A stretch of DNA of 64,000 nt. It comes from Ptiloglossa arizonensis. Taxonomy: Eukaryota; Arthropoda; Insecta; Hymenoptera; Colletidae. The translations under genes and the position numbers were made by a program. The notes under the pieces are model-generated. The model worked only from the letters and a program-made list of their open reading frames with translations. It was not told the DNA's origin and did not search any database. The stretch's first letter is position 1, and each line of letters begins with the position of its first letter. The stretch lies in the NCBI RefSeq assembly GCF_051014685.1, contig NW_027478528.1, positions 124,001 through 188,000 on the forward strand, given 5' to 3'. Shown piece by piece: positions 10,089 to 23,185 of the stretch.

Positions 10089-13000
10089 AATGGTTGAGAA
10101 GGCAAAAAATTGTTCGCTATGCCGCTGCTTCAAACGCTTAACCAGAATGGCCTAGAGAAAAAATACGCAAACCGTTGTAATCGGGCGAGTTTCTACTTTC
10201 AGATGCAATAGGAATTTTTGGGTTTGTTCAATCCGTTCGCGAGATATGGGAGTTTGAAGCCATGAAATGGTTGAGAAGGCAAAACATTTTTCGCAATTCT
10301 GCTGCTCCAAACGCTTAACCAGAATGGCCTAGGGAAAAAATACGCATATCGTTGTAATCGGGTGAGTTTCTACTTTCAGACGCAGCAGGAACTTCTGGGT
10401 TTGGTCAATCCGTTCGCGAGATATGGGAGTTTGAAGCCAAGAAATGGTTGAGAAGGCAAAAAATTTTTCGCAATGCTGCTGCTCCAAACGCTTAATCAGA
10501 ATGGCCTAGGGAAAAAATACATATACCGTTGTAATCGGGCGAGTTTCTACTTTCAGATGCAGTAGGAATTTTTGGGTTAGGTCAATCCGTTCGCGAGATA
10601 TGGAAGTTTGAAGCTAAGAAATGGTGAAGAAGACAACAAATTTTTCGCACTTCTGCTGCTCCAAACGCTTAACCAGAATGGGCAAGGGAAAAAATACACA
10701 TACCGTTGTAATCGGGCGAGTTTCTACTTTCACACGCAACAGGAATTTTTGTGTTAGGTCAATCTGTTCGCGAGATATGGGAGTTTGAAGCCAAGAAATG
10801 GTTGAGAAGGCAAAAAATTTTTCGCAATTCTGCTGCTCCAAACGCTTAACCAGAATTGCCTAGGGAAAAAATACACATAGCGATGTAATCGGGCTAGCTT
10901 CTACTTTCAGATGCAATAGGAATTTTTGGGTTAGGTCAATCCGTTCGCGAGATATGGGAGTTTGAAGCCAAAAAATGGTTGAGAAGGCAAAAAATTTTTG
11001 GCAATTCTGCTGCTTCAAACGCTTAACCAGAATTGCCTAGGGAAAAAATACACATACCGTTGTAATCGGGCGAGTTTCTACTTTCAGATGCAACAGGAAT
11101 TTTTGGGTTAGGTCAATCCGTTCGCGAGATATGGGAGTTTGAAGCGAAGAAATGGTTGAGAAGGCAAAAAATTTTTCGCAATTCTGCTGCTCCAAACGCT
11201 TAACCAGAATGGCCTAGGGAAAAAATACACATACCGTTGTAATCGGGCGAGTTTCTACTTTCAGGTGCAGTAGGAATTTTTGGGTTAGGTCAATCCGTTC
11301 GCGAGATATGGGAGTTTGAAGCCATGAAATGGTTGAGAAGGCAAAACATTTTTCGCAATTCTGCTGCTCCAAACGCTTAACCAGAATGGCCTAGGGAAAA
11401 AATACGCATATCGTTGTAATCGGGTGTGTTTCTACTTTCAGACGCAGCAGGAACTTCTGGGTTTGGTCAATCCGTTCGCGAGATATGGGAGTTTGAAGCC
11501 AAGAAATGGTTGAGAAGGCAAAAAATTTTTCGCAATGCTGCTGCTCCAAACGCTTAATCAGAATGGCCTAGGGAAAAAATACATATACCGTTGTAATCGG
11601 GCGAGTTTCTACCTTCAGATGCAACAGGAATTTTTGGGTTAGGTCAATCCGTTCGCGAGATATGGGAGTTTGAAGCTAAGAAATGGTTAAGGAGACAACA
11701 AATTTTTCGCACTTCTGCTGCTACAAACGCTTAACCAGAATGGCCTAGGGAAAAAATACACATACCGTTGTAATCGGGCGAGTTTCTACTTTCAGATGCA
11801 GTAGGAATTTTTGGGTTAGGTCAATCCGTTCGCGAGATATGGAAGTTTGAAGCTAAGAAATGGTGAAGAAGACAACAAATTTTTCGCACTTCTGCTGCTC
11901 CAAACGCTTAACCAGAATGGGCAAGGGAAAAAATACACATACCGTTGTAATCGGGCGCGTTTCTACTTTCACACGCAACAGGAATTTTTGGGTTAGGTCA
12001 ATCTGTTCGCGAGATATGGGAGTTTGAAGCCAAGAAATGGTTGAGAAGGCAAAAAATTTTTCGCAATTCTGCTGCTCCAAACGCTTAACCAGAATTGCCT
12101 AGGGAAAAAATACACATACCGATGTAATCGGGCGAGCTTCTACTTTCAGATGCAATAGGAATTTTTGGGTTAGGTCAATCCGTTCGCGAGATATGGGAGT
12201 TTGAAGCCAAAAAATGGTTGAGAAGGCAAAAAATTTTTGGCAATTCTGCTGCTCCAAACGCTTAACCAGAATTGCCTAGGGAAAAAATACACATAGCGAT
12301 GTAATCGGGCGAGCTTCTACTTTCAGATGCAATAGGAATTTTTGGGTTAGGTCAATCCGTTCGCGAGATATGGGAGTTTGAAGCCAAAAAATGGTTGAGA
12401 AGGCAAAAAATTTTTGGCAATTCTGCTGCTTCAAACGCTTAACCAGAATTGCCTAGGGAAAAAATACACATACCGTTGTAATCGGGCGAGTTTCTACTTT
12501 CAGATGCAACAGGAATTTTTGGGTTAGGTCAATCCGTTCGCGAGATATGGGAGTTTGAAGCGAAGAAATGGTTGAGAAGGCAAAAAATTTTTCGCAATTC
12601 TGCTGCTCCAAACGCTTAACCAGAATGGCCTAGGGAAAAAATACACATACCGTTGTAATCGGGCGAGTTTCTACTTTCAGGTGCAGTAGGAATTTTTGGG
12701 TTAGGTCAATCCGTTCGCGAGATATGGGAGTTTGAAGCCATGAAATGGTTGAGAAGGCAAAACATTTTTCGCAATTCTGCTGCTCCAAACGCTTAACCAG
12801 AATGGCCTAGGGAAAAAATACGCATATCGTTGTAATCGGGTGAGTTTCTACTTTCAGACGCAGCAGGAACTTCTGGGTTTGGTCAATCCGTTCGCGAGAT
12901 ATGGGAGTTTGAAGCCAAGAAATGGTTGAGAAGGCAAAAAATTTTTCGCAATGCTGCTGCTCCAAACGCTTAATCAGAATGGCCTAGGGAAAAAATACAT

Positions 13001-14159
13001 ATACCGTTGTAATCGGGCGAGTTTCTACTTTCAGATGCAACAGGAATTTTTGGGTTAGGTCAATCCGTTCGCGAGATATGGGAGTTTGAAGCTAAGAAAT
13101 GGTTAAGGAGACAACAAATTTTTCGCACTTCTGCTGCTACAAACGCTTAACCAGAATGGCCTAGGGAAAAAATACACATACCGTTGTAATCGGGCGAGTT
13201 TCTACTTTCAGATGCAGTAGGAATTTTTGGGTTAGGTCAATCCGTTCGCGAGATATGGAAGTTTGAAGCTAAGAAATGGTGAAGAAGACAACAAATTTTT
13301 CGCACTTCTGCTGCTCCAAACGCTTAACCAGAATGGGCAAGGGAAAAAATACACATACCGTTGTAATCGGGCGAGTTTCTACTTTCACACGCAACAGGAA
13401 TTTTTGGGTTAGGTCAATCTGTTCGCGAGATATGGGAGTTTGAAGCCAAGAAATGGTTGAGAAGGCAAAAAATTTTTCGCAATTCTGCTGCTCCAAACGC
13501 TTAACCAGAATTGCCTAGGGAAAAAATACACATACCGATGTAATCGGGCGAGCTTCTACTTTCAGATGCAATAGGAATTTTTGGGTTAGGTCAATCCGTT
13601 CGCGAGATATGGGAGTTTGAAGCCAAAAAATGGTTGAGAAGGCAAAAAATTTTTGGCAATTCTGCTGCTTCAAACGCTTAACCAGAATTGCCTAGGGTAA
13701 AAATACACATACCGTTGTAATCGGGCGAGTTTCTACTTTCAGATGCAACAGGAATTTTTGGGTTAGGTCAATCCGTTCGCGAGATATGGGAGTTTGAAGC
13801 GAAGAAATGGTTGAGAAGGCAAAAAATTTTTCGCAATTCTGCTGCTCCAAACGCTTAACCAGAATGGCCTAGGGAAAAAATACACATACCGTTGTAATCG
13901 GGCGAGTTTCTACTTTCAGGTGCAGTAGGAATTTTTGGGTTAGGTCAATCCGTTCGCGAGATATGGGAGTTTGAAGCCAAGAAATGGTTGGGAAGGCAAA
14001 AAATTGTTCGCTATTCTGCTGCTTCAAACGCTTGACCAGAATGGCCTAGGGAAAAAATACACATACCGTTGTAATCGGGCGAGTTTCTTCTTTCAGATGC
14101 AACAGGAATTTTTGGGTTAGGTCAATCCGTTCGCGAGATATGGGAGTTTGAAGCCAAGA
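10089..14159 (+). repeat. HOR unit 6: 23 monomers, three rounds of the F-G module
   Basis: Order is A, B, C/D hybrid (10443), E, F, G, H/A hybrid (11151), B, C, D, E, F, G/F hybrid (12213), G, H/A hybrid (12567), B, C, D, E, F, G, H, I. The H/A hybrids have CAGGTGCAGTAGG and then GCCATGA, so I and the next A were lost: internal periods of 7 and 8 monomers. Confidence 0.84.
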
Positions 14160-16990
14160 AATGGTTGAGAAGGCAAAAAATTGTTCGCTATTCTGCTGCT
14201 TCAAACGCTTAACCAGAAAGGCCTAGAGAAAAAATACGCATACCGTTGTAATCGGGCGAGTTTCTACTTTCAGATGCAATAGGAATTTTTGGGTTAGTTC
14301 AATCCGTTCGTGAGATATGGGAGTTTGAAGCCATGAAATGGTTGAGAAGGCAAAACATTTTTCGCAATTCTGAGGCTCCAAGCGCTTAACCAGAATGGCC
14401 TAGGGAAAAAATACGCATATCGTTGTAATCGGGTGAGTTTCTACTTTCAGACGCAGCAGGAACTTCTGGGTTTGGTCAATCCGTTCGCGAGATATGGGAG
14501 TTTGAAGCCAAGAAATGGTTGAGAAGGCAAAAAATTTTTCGCAAATCTGCTGCTCCAAACGCTTAATCAGAATGGCCTAGGGAAAAAATACATATACCAT
14601 TGTAATCGGGCGAGTTTCTACTTTCAGATGCAACAGGAATTTTTGGGTTAGGTCAATCCGTTCGCGAGATATGGGAGTTTGAAGCTAAGAAATGGTTAAG
14701 GAGACAACAAATTTTTCGCACTTCTGCTGCTCCAAACGCTTAACCAGAATGGCCTAGGGAAAAAATACACATACCGTTGTAATCGGGCGAGTTTCTACTT
14801 TCAGATGCAGTAGGAATTTTTGGGTTAGGTCAATCCGTTCGCGAGATATGGGAGTTTGAAGCTAAGAAATGGTTAAGAAGACAACAAATTTTTCGCACTT
14901 CTGCTGCTCCAAACGCTTAACCAGAATGGGCTAGGGAAAAAATACACATACCGTTGTAATCGGGCGAGTTTCTACTTTCACACGCAACAGGAATTTTTGG
15001 GTTAGGTGTATCCGTTCGCGAGATATAGGAGTTTGAAGCGAAGAAATGGTTGAGAAGGCAAAAAATTTTTCGCAATTCTGCTGCTCCACACGCTTAACCA
15101 GAATGGCCTAGGGAAAAAATACATATACCGTTGTAATCGGGCGAGTTTCTACTTTCAGATGCAATAGGAATTTTTGGGTTAGGTCAATCCGTTCGCGAGA
15201 TATGGGAGTTTGAAGCCAAAAAATGGTTGAGAAGGCAAAAAATTTTGGCAATTCTGCTGCTTCAAACGCTTAACCAGAATTGCCTAGGGAAAAAATACAC
15301 ATACCGTTGTAATCGGGCGAGTTTCTACTTTCAGATGCAACAGGAATTTTTGGGTTAGGTCAATCCGTTCGCGAGATATGGGAGTTTGAAGCGAAGAAAT
15401 GGTTGAGAAGGCAAAAAATTTTTCGCAATTCTGCTGCTCCAAACGCTTAACCAGAATGGCCTAGGGAAAAAATACACATACCGTTGTAATCGGGCGAGTT
15501 TCTACTTTCAGGTGCAGTAGGAATTTTTGGGTTAGGTCAATCCGTTCGCGAGATATGGGAGTTTGAAGCCATGAAATGGTTGAGAAGGCAAAACATTTTT
15601 CGCAATTCTGCTGCTCCAAACGCTTAACCAGAATGGCCTAGGGAAAAAATACGCATATCGTTGTAATCGGGTGAGTTTCTACTTTCAGACGCAGCAGGAA
15701 CTTCTGGGTTTGGTCAATCCGTTCGCGAGATATGGGAGTTTGAAGCCAAGAAATGGTTGAGAAGGCAAAAAATTTTTCGCAATGCTGCTGCTCCAAACGC
15801 TTAATCAGAATGGCCTAGGGAAAAAATACATATACCGTTGTAATCGGGCGAGTTTCTACTTTCAGATGCAACAGGAATTTTTGGGTTAGGTCAATCCGTT
15901 CGCGAGATATGGGAGTTTGAAGCTAAGAAATGGTTAAGGAGACAACAAATTTTTCGCACTTCTGCTGCTACAAACGCTTAACCAGAATGGCCTAGGGAAA
16001 AAATACATATACCGTTGTAATCGGGCGAGTTTCTACTTTCAGATGCAACAGGAATTTTTGGGTTAGGTCAATCCGTTCGCGAGATATGGGAGTTTGAAGC
16101 TAAGAAATGGTTAAGGAGACAACAAATTTTTCGCACTTCTGCTGCTCCAAACGCTTAACCAGAATGGCCTAGGGAAAAAATACACATACCGTTGTAATCG
16201 GGCGAGTTTCTACTTTCAGACGCAGCAGGAACTTCTGGGTTTGGTCAATCCGTTCGCGAGATATGGGAGTTTGAAGCCAAGAAATGGTTGAGAAGGCAAA
16301 AAATTTTTCGCACTTCTGCTGCTCCAAACGCTTAACCAGAATGGGCAAGGGAAAAAATACACATACCGTTGTAATCGGGCGAGTTTCTACTTTCACACGC
16401 AACAGGAATTTTTGGGTTAGGTCTATCCGTTCGCGAGATATGGCAGTTTGAAGCCAAGAAATGGTTGAGAAGGCAAAAAATTGTTCGCTATTCTGCTGCT
16501 TCAAACGCTTGACCAGAATGACCTAGGGAAAAAATACACATACCGTCGTAATCGGGCGTGTTTCTACTTTCAGACGCAACAGGAATTTTTGGGTTAGGTC
16601 AATCCGTTCGCGAGATATGGGAGTTTGAAGCGAAGAAATGGTTGAGAAGGCAAAAAATTTTTCGCAATTCTGCTGCTCCAAACGCTTAACCAGAATGGCC
16701 TAGGGAAAAAATACACATACCGTTGTAATCGGGCGAGTTTCTACTTTCAGGTGCAGTAGGAATTTTTGGGTTAGGTCAATCCGTTCGCGAGATATGGGAG
16801 TTTGAAGCCAAGAAATGGTTGGGAAGGCAAAAAATTGTTCGCTATTCTGCTGCTTCAAACGCTTGACCAGAATGGCCTAGGGAAAAAATACACATACCGT
16901 TGTAATCGGGCGAGTTTCTTCTTTCAGATGCAACAGGAATTTTTGGGTTAGGTCAATCCGTTCGCGAGATATGGGAGTTTGAAGCCAAGA
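14160..16990 (+). repeat. HOR unit 7: 16 monomers, several hybrids and a 1-bp deletion
   Basis: Order is A, B, C, D, E', P/F hybrid (15045), G (one T missing near 15243), H/A hybrid (15398), B, C, D/C hybrid (15929), D/B hybrid (16106), E-like (16283), J-like ending GCGAAG (16460), H, I. A carries the rare AACCAGAAAGGCC. The D/B hybrid opens a longer reverse reading frame (16169-16504). Confidence 0.8.
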
Positions 16991-19114
16991 AATGGTTGAG
17001 AAGGCAAAAAATTGTTCGCTATTCTGCTGCTTCAAACGCTTAACCAGAAAGGCCTAGAGAAAAAATACGCATACCGTTGTAATCGGGCGAGTTTCTACTT
17101 TCAGATGCAATAGGAATTTTTGGGTTAGTTCAATCCGTTCGTGAGATATGGGAGTTTGAAGCCATGAAATGGTTGAGAAGGCAAAACATTTTTCGCAATT
17201 CTGAGGCTCCAAGCGCTTAACCAGAATGGCCTAGGGAAAAAATACGCATATCGTTGTAATCGGGTGAGTTTCTACTTTCAGACGCAGCAGGAACTTCTGG
17301 GTTTGGTCAATCCGTTCGCGAGATATGGGAGTTTGAAGCCAAGAAATGGTTGAGAAGGCAAAAAATTTTTCGCAATTCTGCTGCTCCAAACGCTTAATCA
17401 GAATGGCCTAGGGAAAAAATACATATACCATTGTAATCGGGCGAGTTTCTACTTTCAGATGCAACAGGAATTTTTGGGTTAGGTCAATCCGTTCGCGAGA
17501 TATGGGAGTTTGAAGCTAAGAAATGGTTAAGGAGACAACAAATTTTTCGCACTTCTGCTGCTCCAAACGCTTAACCAGAATGGCCTAGGGAAAAAATACA
17601 CATACCGTTGTAATCGGGCGAGTTTCTACTTTCAGATGCAGTAGGAATTTTTGGGTTAGGTCAATCCGTTCGCGAGATATGGGAGTTTGAAGCTAAGAAA
17701 TGGTTAAGAAGACAACAAATTTTTCGCACTTCTGCTGCTCCAAACGCTTAACCAGAATGGGCTAGGGAAAAAATACACATACCGTTGTAATCGGGCGAGT
17801 TTCTACTTTCACACGCAACAGGAATTTTTGGGTTAGGTGTATCCGTTCGCGAGATATAGGAGTTTGAAGCGAAGAAATGGTTGAGAAGGCAAAAAATTTT
17901 TCGCAATTCTGCTGCTCCACACGCTTAACCAGAATGGCCTAGGGAAAAAATACATATACCGTTGTAATCGGGCGAGTTTCTACTTTCAGATGCAACAGGA
18001 ATTTTTGGGTTAGGTCAATCCGTTCGCGAGATATGGGAGTTTGAAGCGAAGAAATGTTTGAGAAGGCAAAACATTTTTCGCAATTCTGCTGCTCCAAACG
18101 CTTAACCAGAATGGCCTAGGGAAAAAATACGCATATCGTTGTAATCGGGTGAGTTTCTACTTTCAGACGCAGCAGGAACTTCTGGGTTTGGTCAATCCGT
18201 TCGCGAGATATGGGAGTTTGAAGCCAAGAAATGGTTGAGAAGGCAAAAATTTTTTCGCAATGCTGCTGCTCCAAACGCTTAATCAGAATGGCCTAGGGAA
18301 AAAATACATATACCGTTGTAATCGGGCGAGATTCTACTTTCAGACGCAACAGGAATTTTTGGGTTAGGTCAATCCGTTCGCGAGATATGGCAGTTTGAAG
18401 CCAAGAAATGGTTGAGAAGGCAAAAAATTGTTCGCTATTCTGCTGCTTCAAACGCTTGACCAGAATGGCCTAGGGAAAAAATACACATACCGTCGTAATC
18501 GGGAGTGTTTCTACTTTCAGACGCAACAGGAATTTTTGGGTTAGGTCAATCCGTTCGCGAGATATGAGAGTTTGAAGCCAAGAAATGGTTGAGAAGGCAA
18601 AAAATTGTTCGCTATTCGGCTGCTTCAAACGCTTGACCAGAATGGCCTAGGGAAAAAATACATATACCGTTGTAATCGGGCGAGTTTCTACTTTCAGATG
18701 CAACAGGAATTTTTGGGTTAGGTCAATCCGTTCGCGAGATATAGGAGTTTGAAGCGAAGAAATGGTTGAGAAGGCAAAAAATTTTTCGCAATTCTGCTGC
18801 TCCAAACGCTTAACCAGAATGGCCTAGGGAAAAAATACACATACCGTTGTAATCGGGCGAGCTTCTACTATCAGATGCAGTAGGAATTTTTGGGTTAGGT
18901 CAATCCGTTAGCGAGATATGGGAGTTTGAAGCCAAGAAATGGTTGGGAAGGCAAAAAATTGTTCGCTATTCTGCTGCTTCAAACGCTTGACCAGAATGGC
19001 CTAGGGAAACAATACACATACCGTTGTAATCGGGCGAGTTTCTTCTTTCAGATGCAACAGGAATTTTTGGGTTAGGTCAATCCGTTCGCGAGATATGGGA
19101 GTTTGAAGCCAAGA
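16991..19114 (+). repeat. HOR unit 8: 12 monomers, A B C D E' P B C J K H' I
   Basis: The A monomer shares AACCAGAAAGGCC with unit 7, so the two unit starts are duplicates 2831 bp apart. After P there is a second B-C pair (18053, 18230) like that in unit 4, then J, K-like, H' and I. Confidence 0.82.
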
Positions 19115-20707
19115 AATGGTTGAGAAGGCAAAAAATTGTTCGCTATTCTGCTGCTTCAAACGCTTAACCAGAATGGCCTAGAGAAAAAATACGCATACCG
19201 TTGTAGTCGGGCGAGTTTCTACTTTCAGATGCAATAGGAATTTTTGGGTTTGTTCAATCCGTTCGCGAGATATGGGAGTTTGAAGCCATGAAATGGTTGA
19301 GAAGGCAAAACATTTTTCGCAATTCTGCTGCTCCAAACGCTTAACCAGAATGGCCTAGGGAAAAAATACGCATATCGTTGTAATCGGGTGAGTTTCTACT
19401 TTCAGACGCAGCAGGAACTTCTGGGTTTGGTCAATCCGTTCGCGAGATATGGGAGTTTGAAGCCAAGAAATGGTTGAGAAGGCAAAAAATTTTTCGCAAT
19501 GCTGCTGCTCCAAACGCTTAATCAGAATGGCCTAGGGAAAAAATACATATACCGTTGTAATCGGGCGAGTTTCTACTTTCAGATGCAACAGGAATTTTTG
19601 GGTTAGGTCAATCCGTTCGCGAGATATGGGAGTTTGAAGCTAAGAAATGGTTAAGGAGACAACAAATTTTTCGCACTTCTGCTGCTCCAAACGCTTAACC
19701 AGAATGGCCTAGGGAAAAAATACACATACCGTTGTAATCGGGCGAGTTTCTACTTTCAGATGCAGTAGGAATTTTTGGGTTAGGTCAATCCGTTCGCGAG
19801 ATATGGAAGTTTGAAGCTAAGAAATGGTGAAGAAGACAACAAATTTTTCGCACTTCTGCTGCTCCAAACGCTTAACCAGAATGACCTAGGGAAAAAATAC
19901 ACATACCGTTGTAATCGGGCGAGTTTCTACTTTCACACGCAACAGGAATTTTTGGGTTAGGTCTATCCGTTCGCGAGATATGGCAGTTTGAAGCCAAGAA
20001 ATGGTTGAGAAGGCAAAAAATTGTTCGCTATTCTGCTGCTTCAAACGCTTGACCAGAATGACCTAGGGAAAAAATACACATACCGTCGTAATCGGGCGTG
20101 TTTCTACTTTCAGACGCAACAGGAATTTTTGGGTTAGGTCAATCCGTTCGCGAGATATGAGAGTTTGAAGCCAAGAAATGTTTGAGAAGGCAAAAAATTG
20201 TTCGCTATTCTGCTGCTTCAAACGCTTGACCAGAATGGCCTAGGGAAAAAATACATATACCGTTGTAATCGGGCGAGTTTCTACTTTCAGATGCAACAGG
20301 AATTTTTGGGTTAGGTCAATCCGTTCGCGAGATATGGGAGTTTGAAGCGAAGAAATGGTTGAGAAGGCAAAAAATTTTTCGCAATTCTGCTGCTCCAAAC
20401 GCTTAACCAGAATGGCCTAGGGAAAAAATACACATACCGTTGTAATCGGGCGAGTTTCTACTATCAGATGCAGTAGGAATTTTTGGGTTAGGTCAATCCG
20501 TTAGCGAGATATGGGAGTTTGAAGCCAAGAAATGGTTGGGAAGGCAAAAAATTGTTCGCTATTCTGCTGCTTCAAACGCTTGACCAGAATGGCCTAGGGA
20601 AAAAATACACATACCGTTGTAATCGGGCGAGTTTCTTCTTTCAGATGCAACAGGAACTTCTGGGTTAGGTCAATCCGTTCGCGAGATATGGGAGTTTGAA
20701 GCCAAGA
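19115..20707 (+). repeat. HOR unit 9: ABCDEJKH'I, 9 monomers
   Basis: First regular unit of the J-K version directly bounded by A monomers. The E and J monomers both have AATGACCTAGGG. The I monomer ends with GGAACTTCTGGGTTAGG, a mixture of B-like and common bases. Confidence 0.88.
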
Positions 20708-21592
20708 AATGGTTGAGAAGGCAAAAAATTGTTCGCTATTCTGCTGCTTCAAACGCTTAACCAGAATGGCCTAGAGAAAAAATACGCATACCGTTGTAGT
20801 CGGGCGAGTTTCTACTTTCAGATGCAATAGGAATTTTTGGGTTTGTTCAATCCGTTCGCGAGATATGGGAGTTTGAAGCCATGAAATGGTTGAGAAGGCA
20901 AAACATTTTTCGCAATTCTGCTGCTCCAAACGCTTAACCAGAATGGCCTAGGGAAAAAATACGCATATCGTTGTAATCGGGTGAGTTTCTACTTTCAGAC
21001 GCAGCAGGAACTTCTGGGTTTGGTCAATCCGTTCGTGAGATATGGGAGTTTGAAGCCAAGAAATGGTTGAGAAGGCAAAAAATTTTTCGCAATGCTGCTG
21101 CTCCAAACGCTTAATCAGAATGGCCTAGGGAAAAAATACATATACCGTTGTAATCGGGCGAGTTTCTACTTTCAGATGCAACAGGAATTTTTGGGTTAGG
21201 TCAATCCGTTCGCGAGATATGGGAGTTTGAAGCTAAGAAATGGTTAAGGAGACAACAAATTTTTCGCACTTCTGCTGCTCCAAACGCTTAACCAGAATGG
21301 CCTAGGGAAAAAATACACATACCGTTGTAATCGGGCGAGTTTCTACTTTCAGATGCAGTAGGAATTTTTGGGTTAGGTCAATCCGTTCGCGAGATATGGA
21401 AGTTTGAAGCTAAGAAATGGTGAAGAAGACAACAAATTTTTCGCACTTCTGCTGCTCCAAACGCTTAACCAGAATGGGCAAGGGAAAAAATACACATACC
21501 GTTGTAATCGGGCGAGTTTCTACTTTCACACGCAACAGGAATTTTTGGGTTAGGTCTATCCGTTCGCGAGATATGGCAGTTTGAAGCCAAGA
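20708..21592 (+). repeat. HOR unit 10: truncated, ABCDE, 5 monomers
   Basis: E is followed directly by A, so J, K, H' and I are absent. The end of E carries the rare GGCATAAAATTG (about 21606), shared with the E/J junctions of the next two units. Confidence 0.87.
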
Positions 21593-23185
21593 AATGGTTG
21601 AGAAGGCATAAAATTGTTCGCTATTCTGCTGCTTCAAACGCTTAACCAGAATGGCCTAGAGAAAAAATACGCATACCGTTGTAGTCGGGCGAGTTTCTAC
21701 TTTCAGATGCAATAGGAATTTTTGGGTTTGTTCAATCCGTTCGCGAGATATGGGAGTTTGAAGCCATGAAATGGTTGAGAAGGCAAAACATTTTTCGCAA
21801 TTCTGCTGCTCCAAACGCTTAACCAGAATGGCCTAGGGAAAAAATACGCATATCGTTGTAATCGGGTGAGTTTCTACTTTCAGACGCAGCAGGAACTTCT
21901 GGGTTTGGTCAATCCGTTCGTGAGATATGGGAGTTTGAAGCCAAGAAATGGTTGAGAAGGCAAAAAATTTTTCGCAATGCTGCTGCTCCAAACGCTTAAT
22001 CAGAATGGCCTAGGGAAAAAATACATATACCGTTGTAATCGGGCGAGTTTCTACTTTCAGATGCAACAGGAATTTTTGGGTTAGGTCAATCCGTTCGCGA
22101 GATATGGGAGTTTGAAGCTAAGAAATGGTTAAGGAGACAACAAATTTTTCGCACTTCTGCTGCTCCAAACGCTTAACCAGAATGGCCTAGGGAAAAAATA
22201 CACATACCGTTGTAATCGGGCGAGTTTCTACTTTCAGATGCAGTAGGAATTTTTGGGTTAGGTCAATCCGTTCGCGAGATATGGAAGTTTGAAGCTAAGA
22301 AATGGTGAAGAAGACAACAAATTTTTCGCACTTCTGCTGCTCCAAACGCTTAACCAGAATGGGCAAGGGAAAAAATACACATACCGTTGTAATCGGGCGA
22401 GTTTCTACTTTCACACGCAACAGGAATTTTTGGGTTAGGTCTATCCGTTCGCGAGATATGGCAGTTTGAAGCCAAGAAATGGTTGAGAAGGCATAAAATT
22501 GTTCGCTATTCTGCTGCTTCAAACGCTTGACCAGAATGGCCTAGGGAAAAAATACACATACCGTCGTAATCGGGCGTGTTTCTACTTTCAGACGCAACAG
22601 GAATTTTTGGGTTACGTCAATCCGTTCGCGAGATATGAGAGTTTGAAGCCAAGAAATGTTTGAGAAGGCAAAAAATTGTTCGCTATTCTGCTGCTTCAAA
22701 CGCTTGACCAGAATGGCCTAGGGAAAAAATACATATACCGTTGTAATCGGGCGAGTTTCTACTTTCAGATGCAACAGGAATTTTTGGGTTAGGTCAATCC
22801 GTTCGCGAGATATGGGAGTTTGAAGCGAAGAAATGGTTGAGAAGGCAAAAAATTTTTCGCAATTCTGCTGCTCCAAACGCTTAACCAGAATGGCCTAGGG
22901 AAAAAATACACATACCGTTGTAATCGGGCGAGTTTCTACTATCAGATGCAGTAGGAATTTTTGGGTTAGGTCAATCCGTTAGCGAGATATGGGAGTTTGA
23001 AGCCAAGAAATGGTTGGGAAGGCAAAAAATTGTTCGCTATTCTGCTGCTTCAAACGCTTGACCAGAATGGCCTAGGGAAAAAATACACATACCGTTGTAA
23101 TCGGGCGAGTTTCTTCTTTCAGATGCAACAGGAACTTCTGGGTTAGGTCAATCCGTTCGCGAGATATGGGAGTTTGAAGCCAAGA
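21593..23185 (+). repeat. HOR unit 11: ABCDEJKH'I, 9 monomers
   Basis: Regular unit. It carries GGCATAAAATTG at about 22491 and GGGTTACGTC in J, markers shared with unit 12. Confidence 0.88.
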
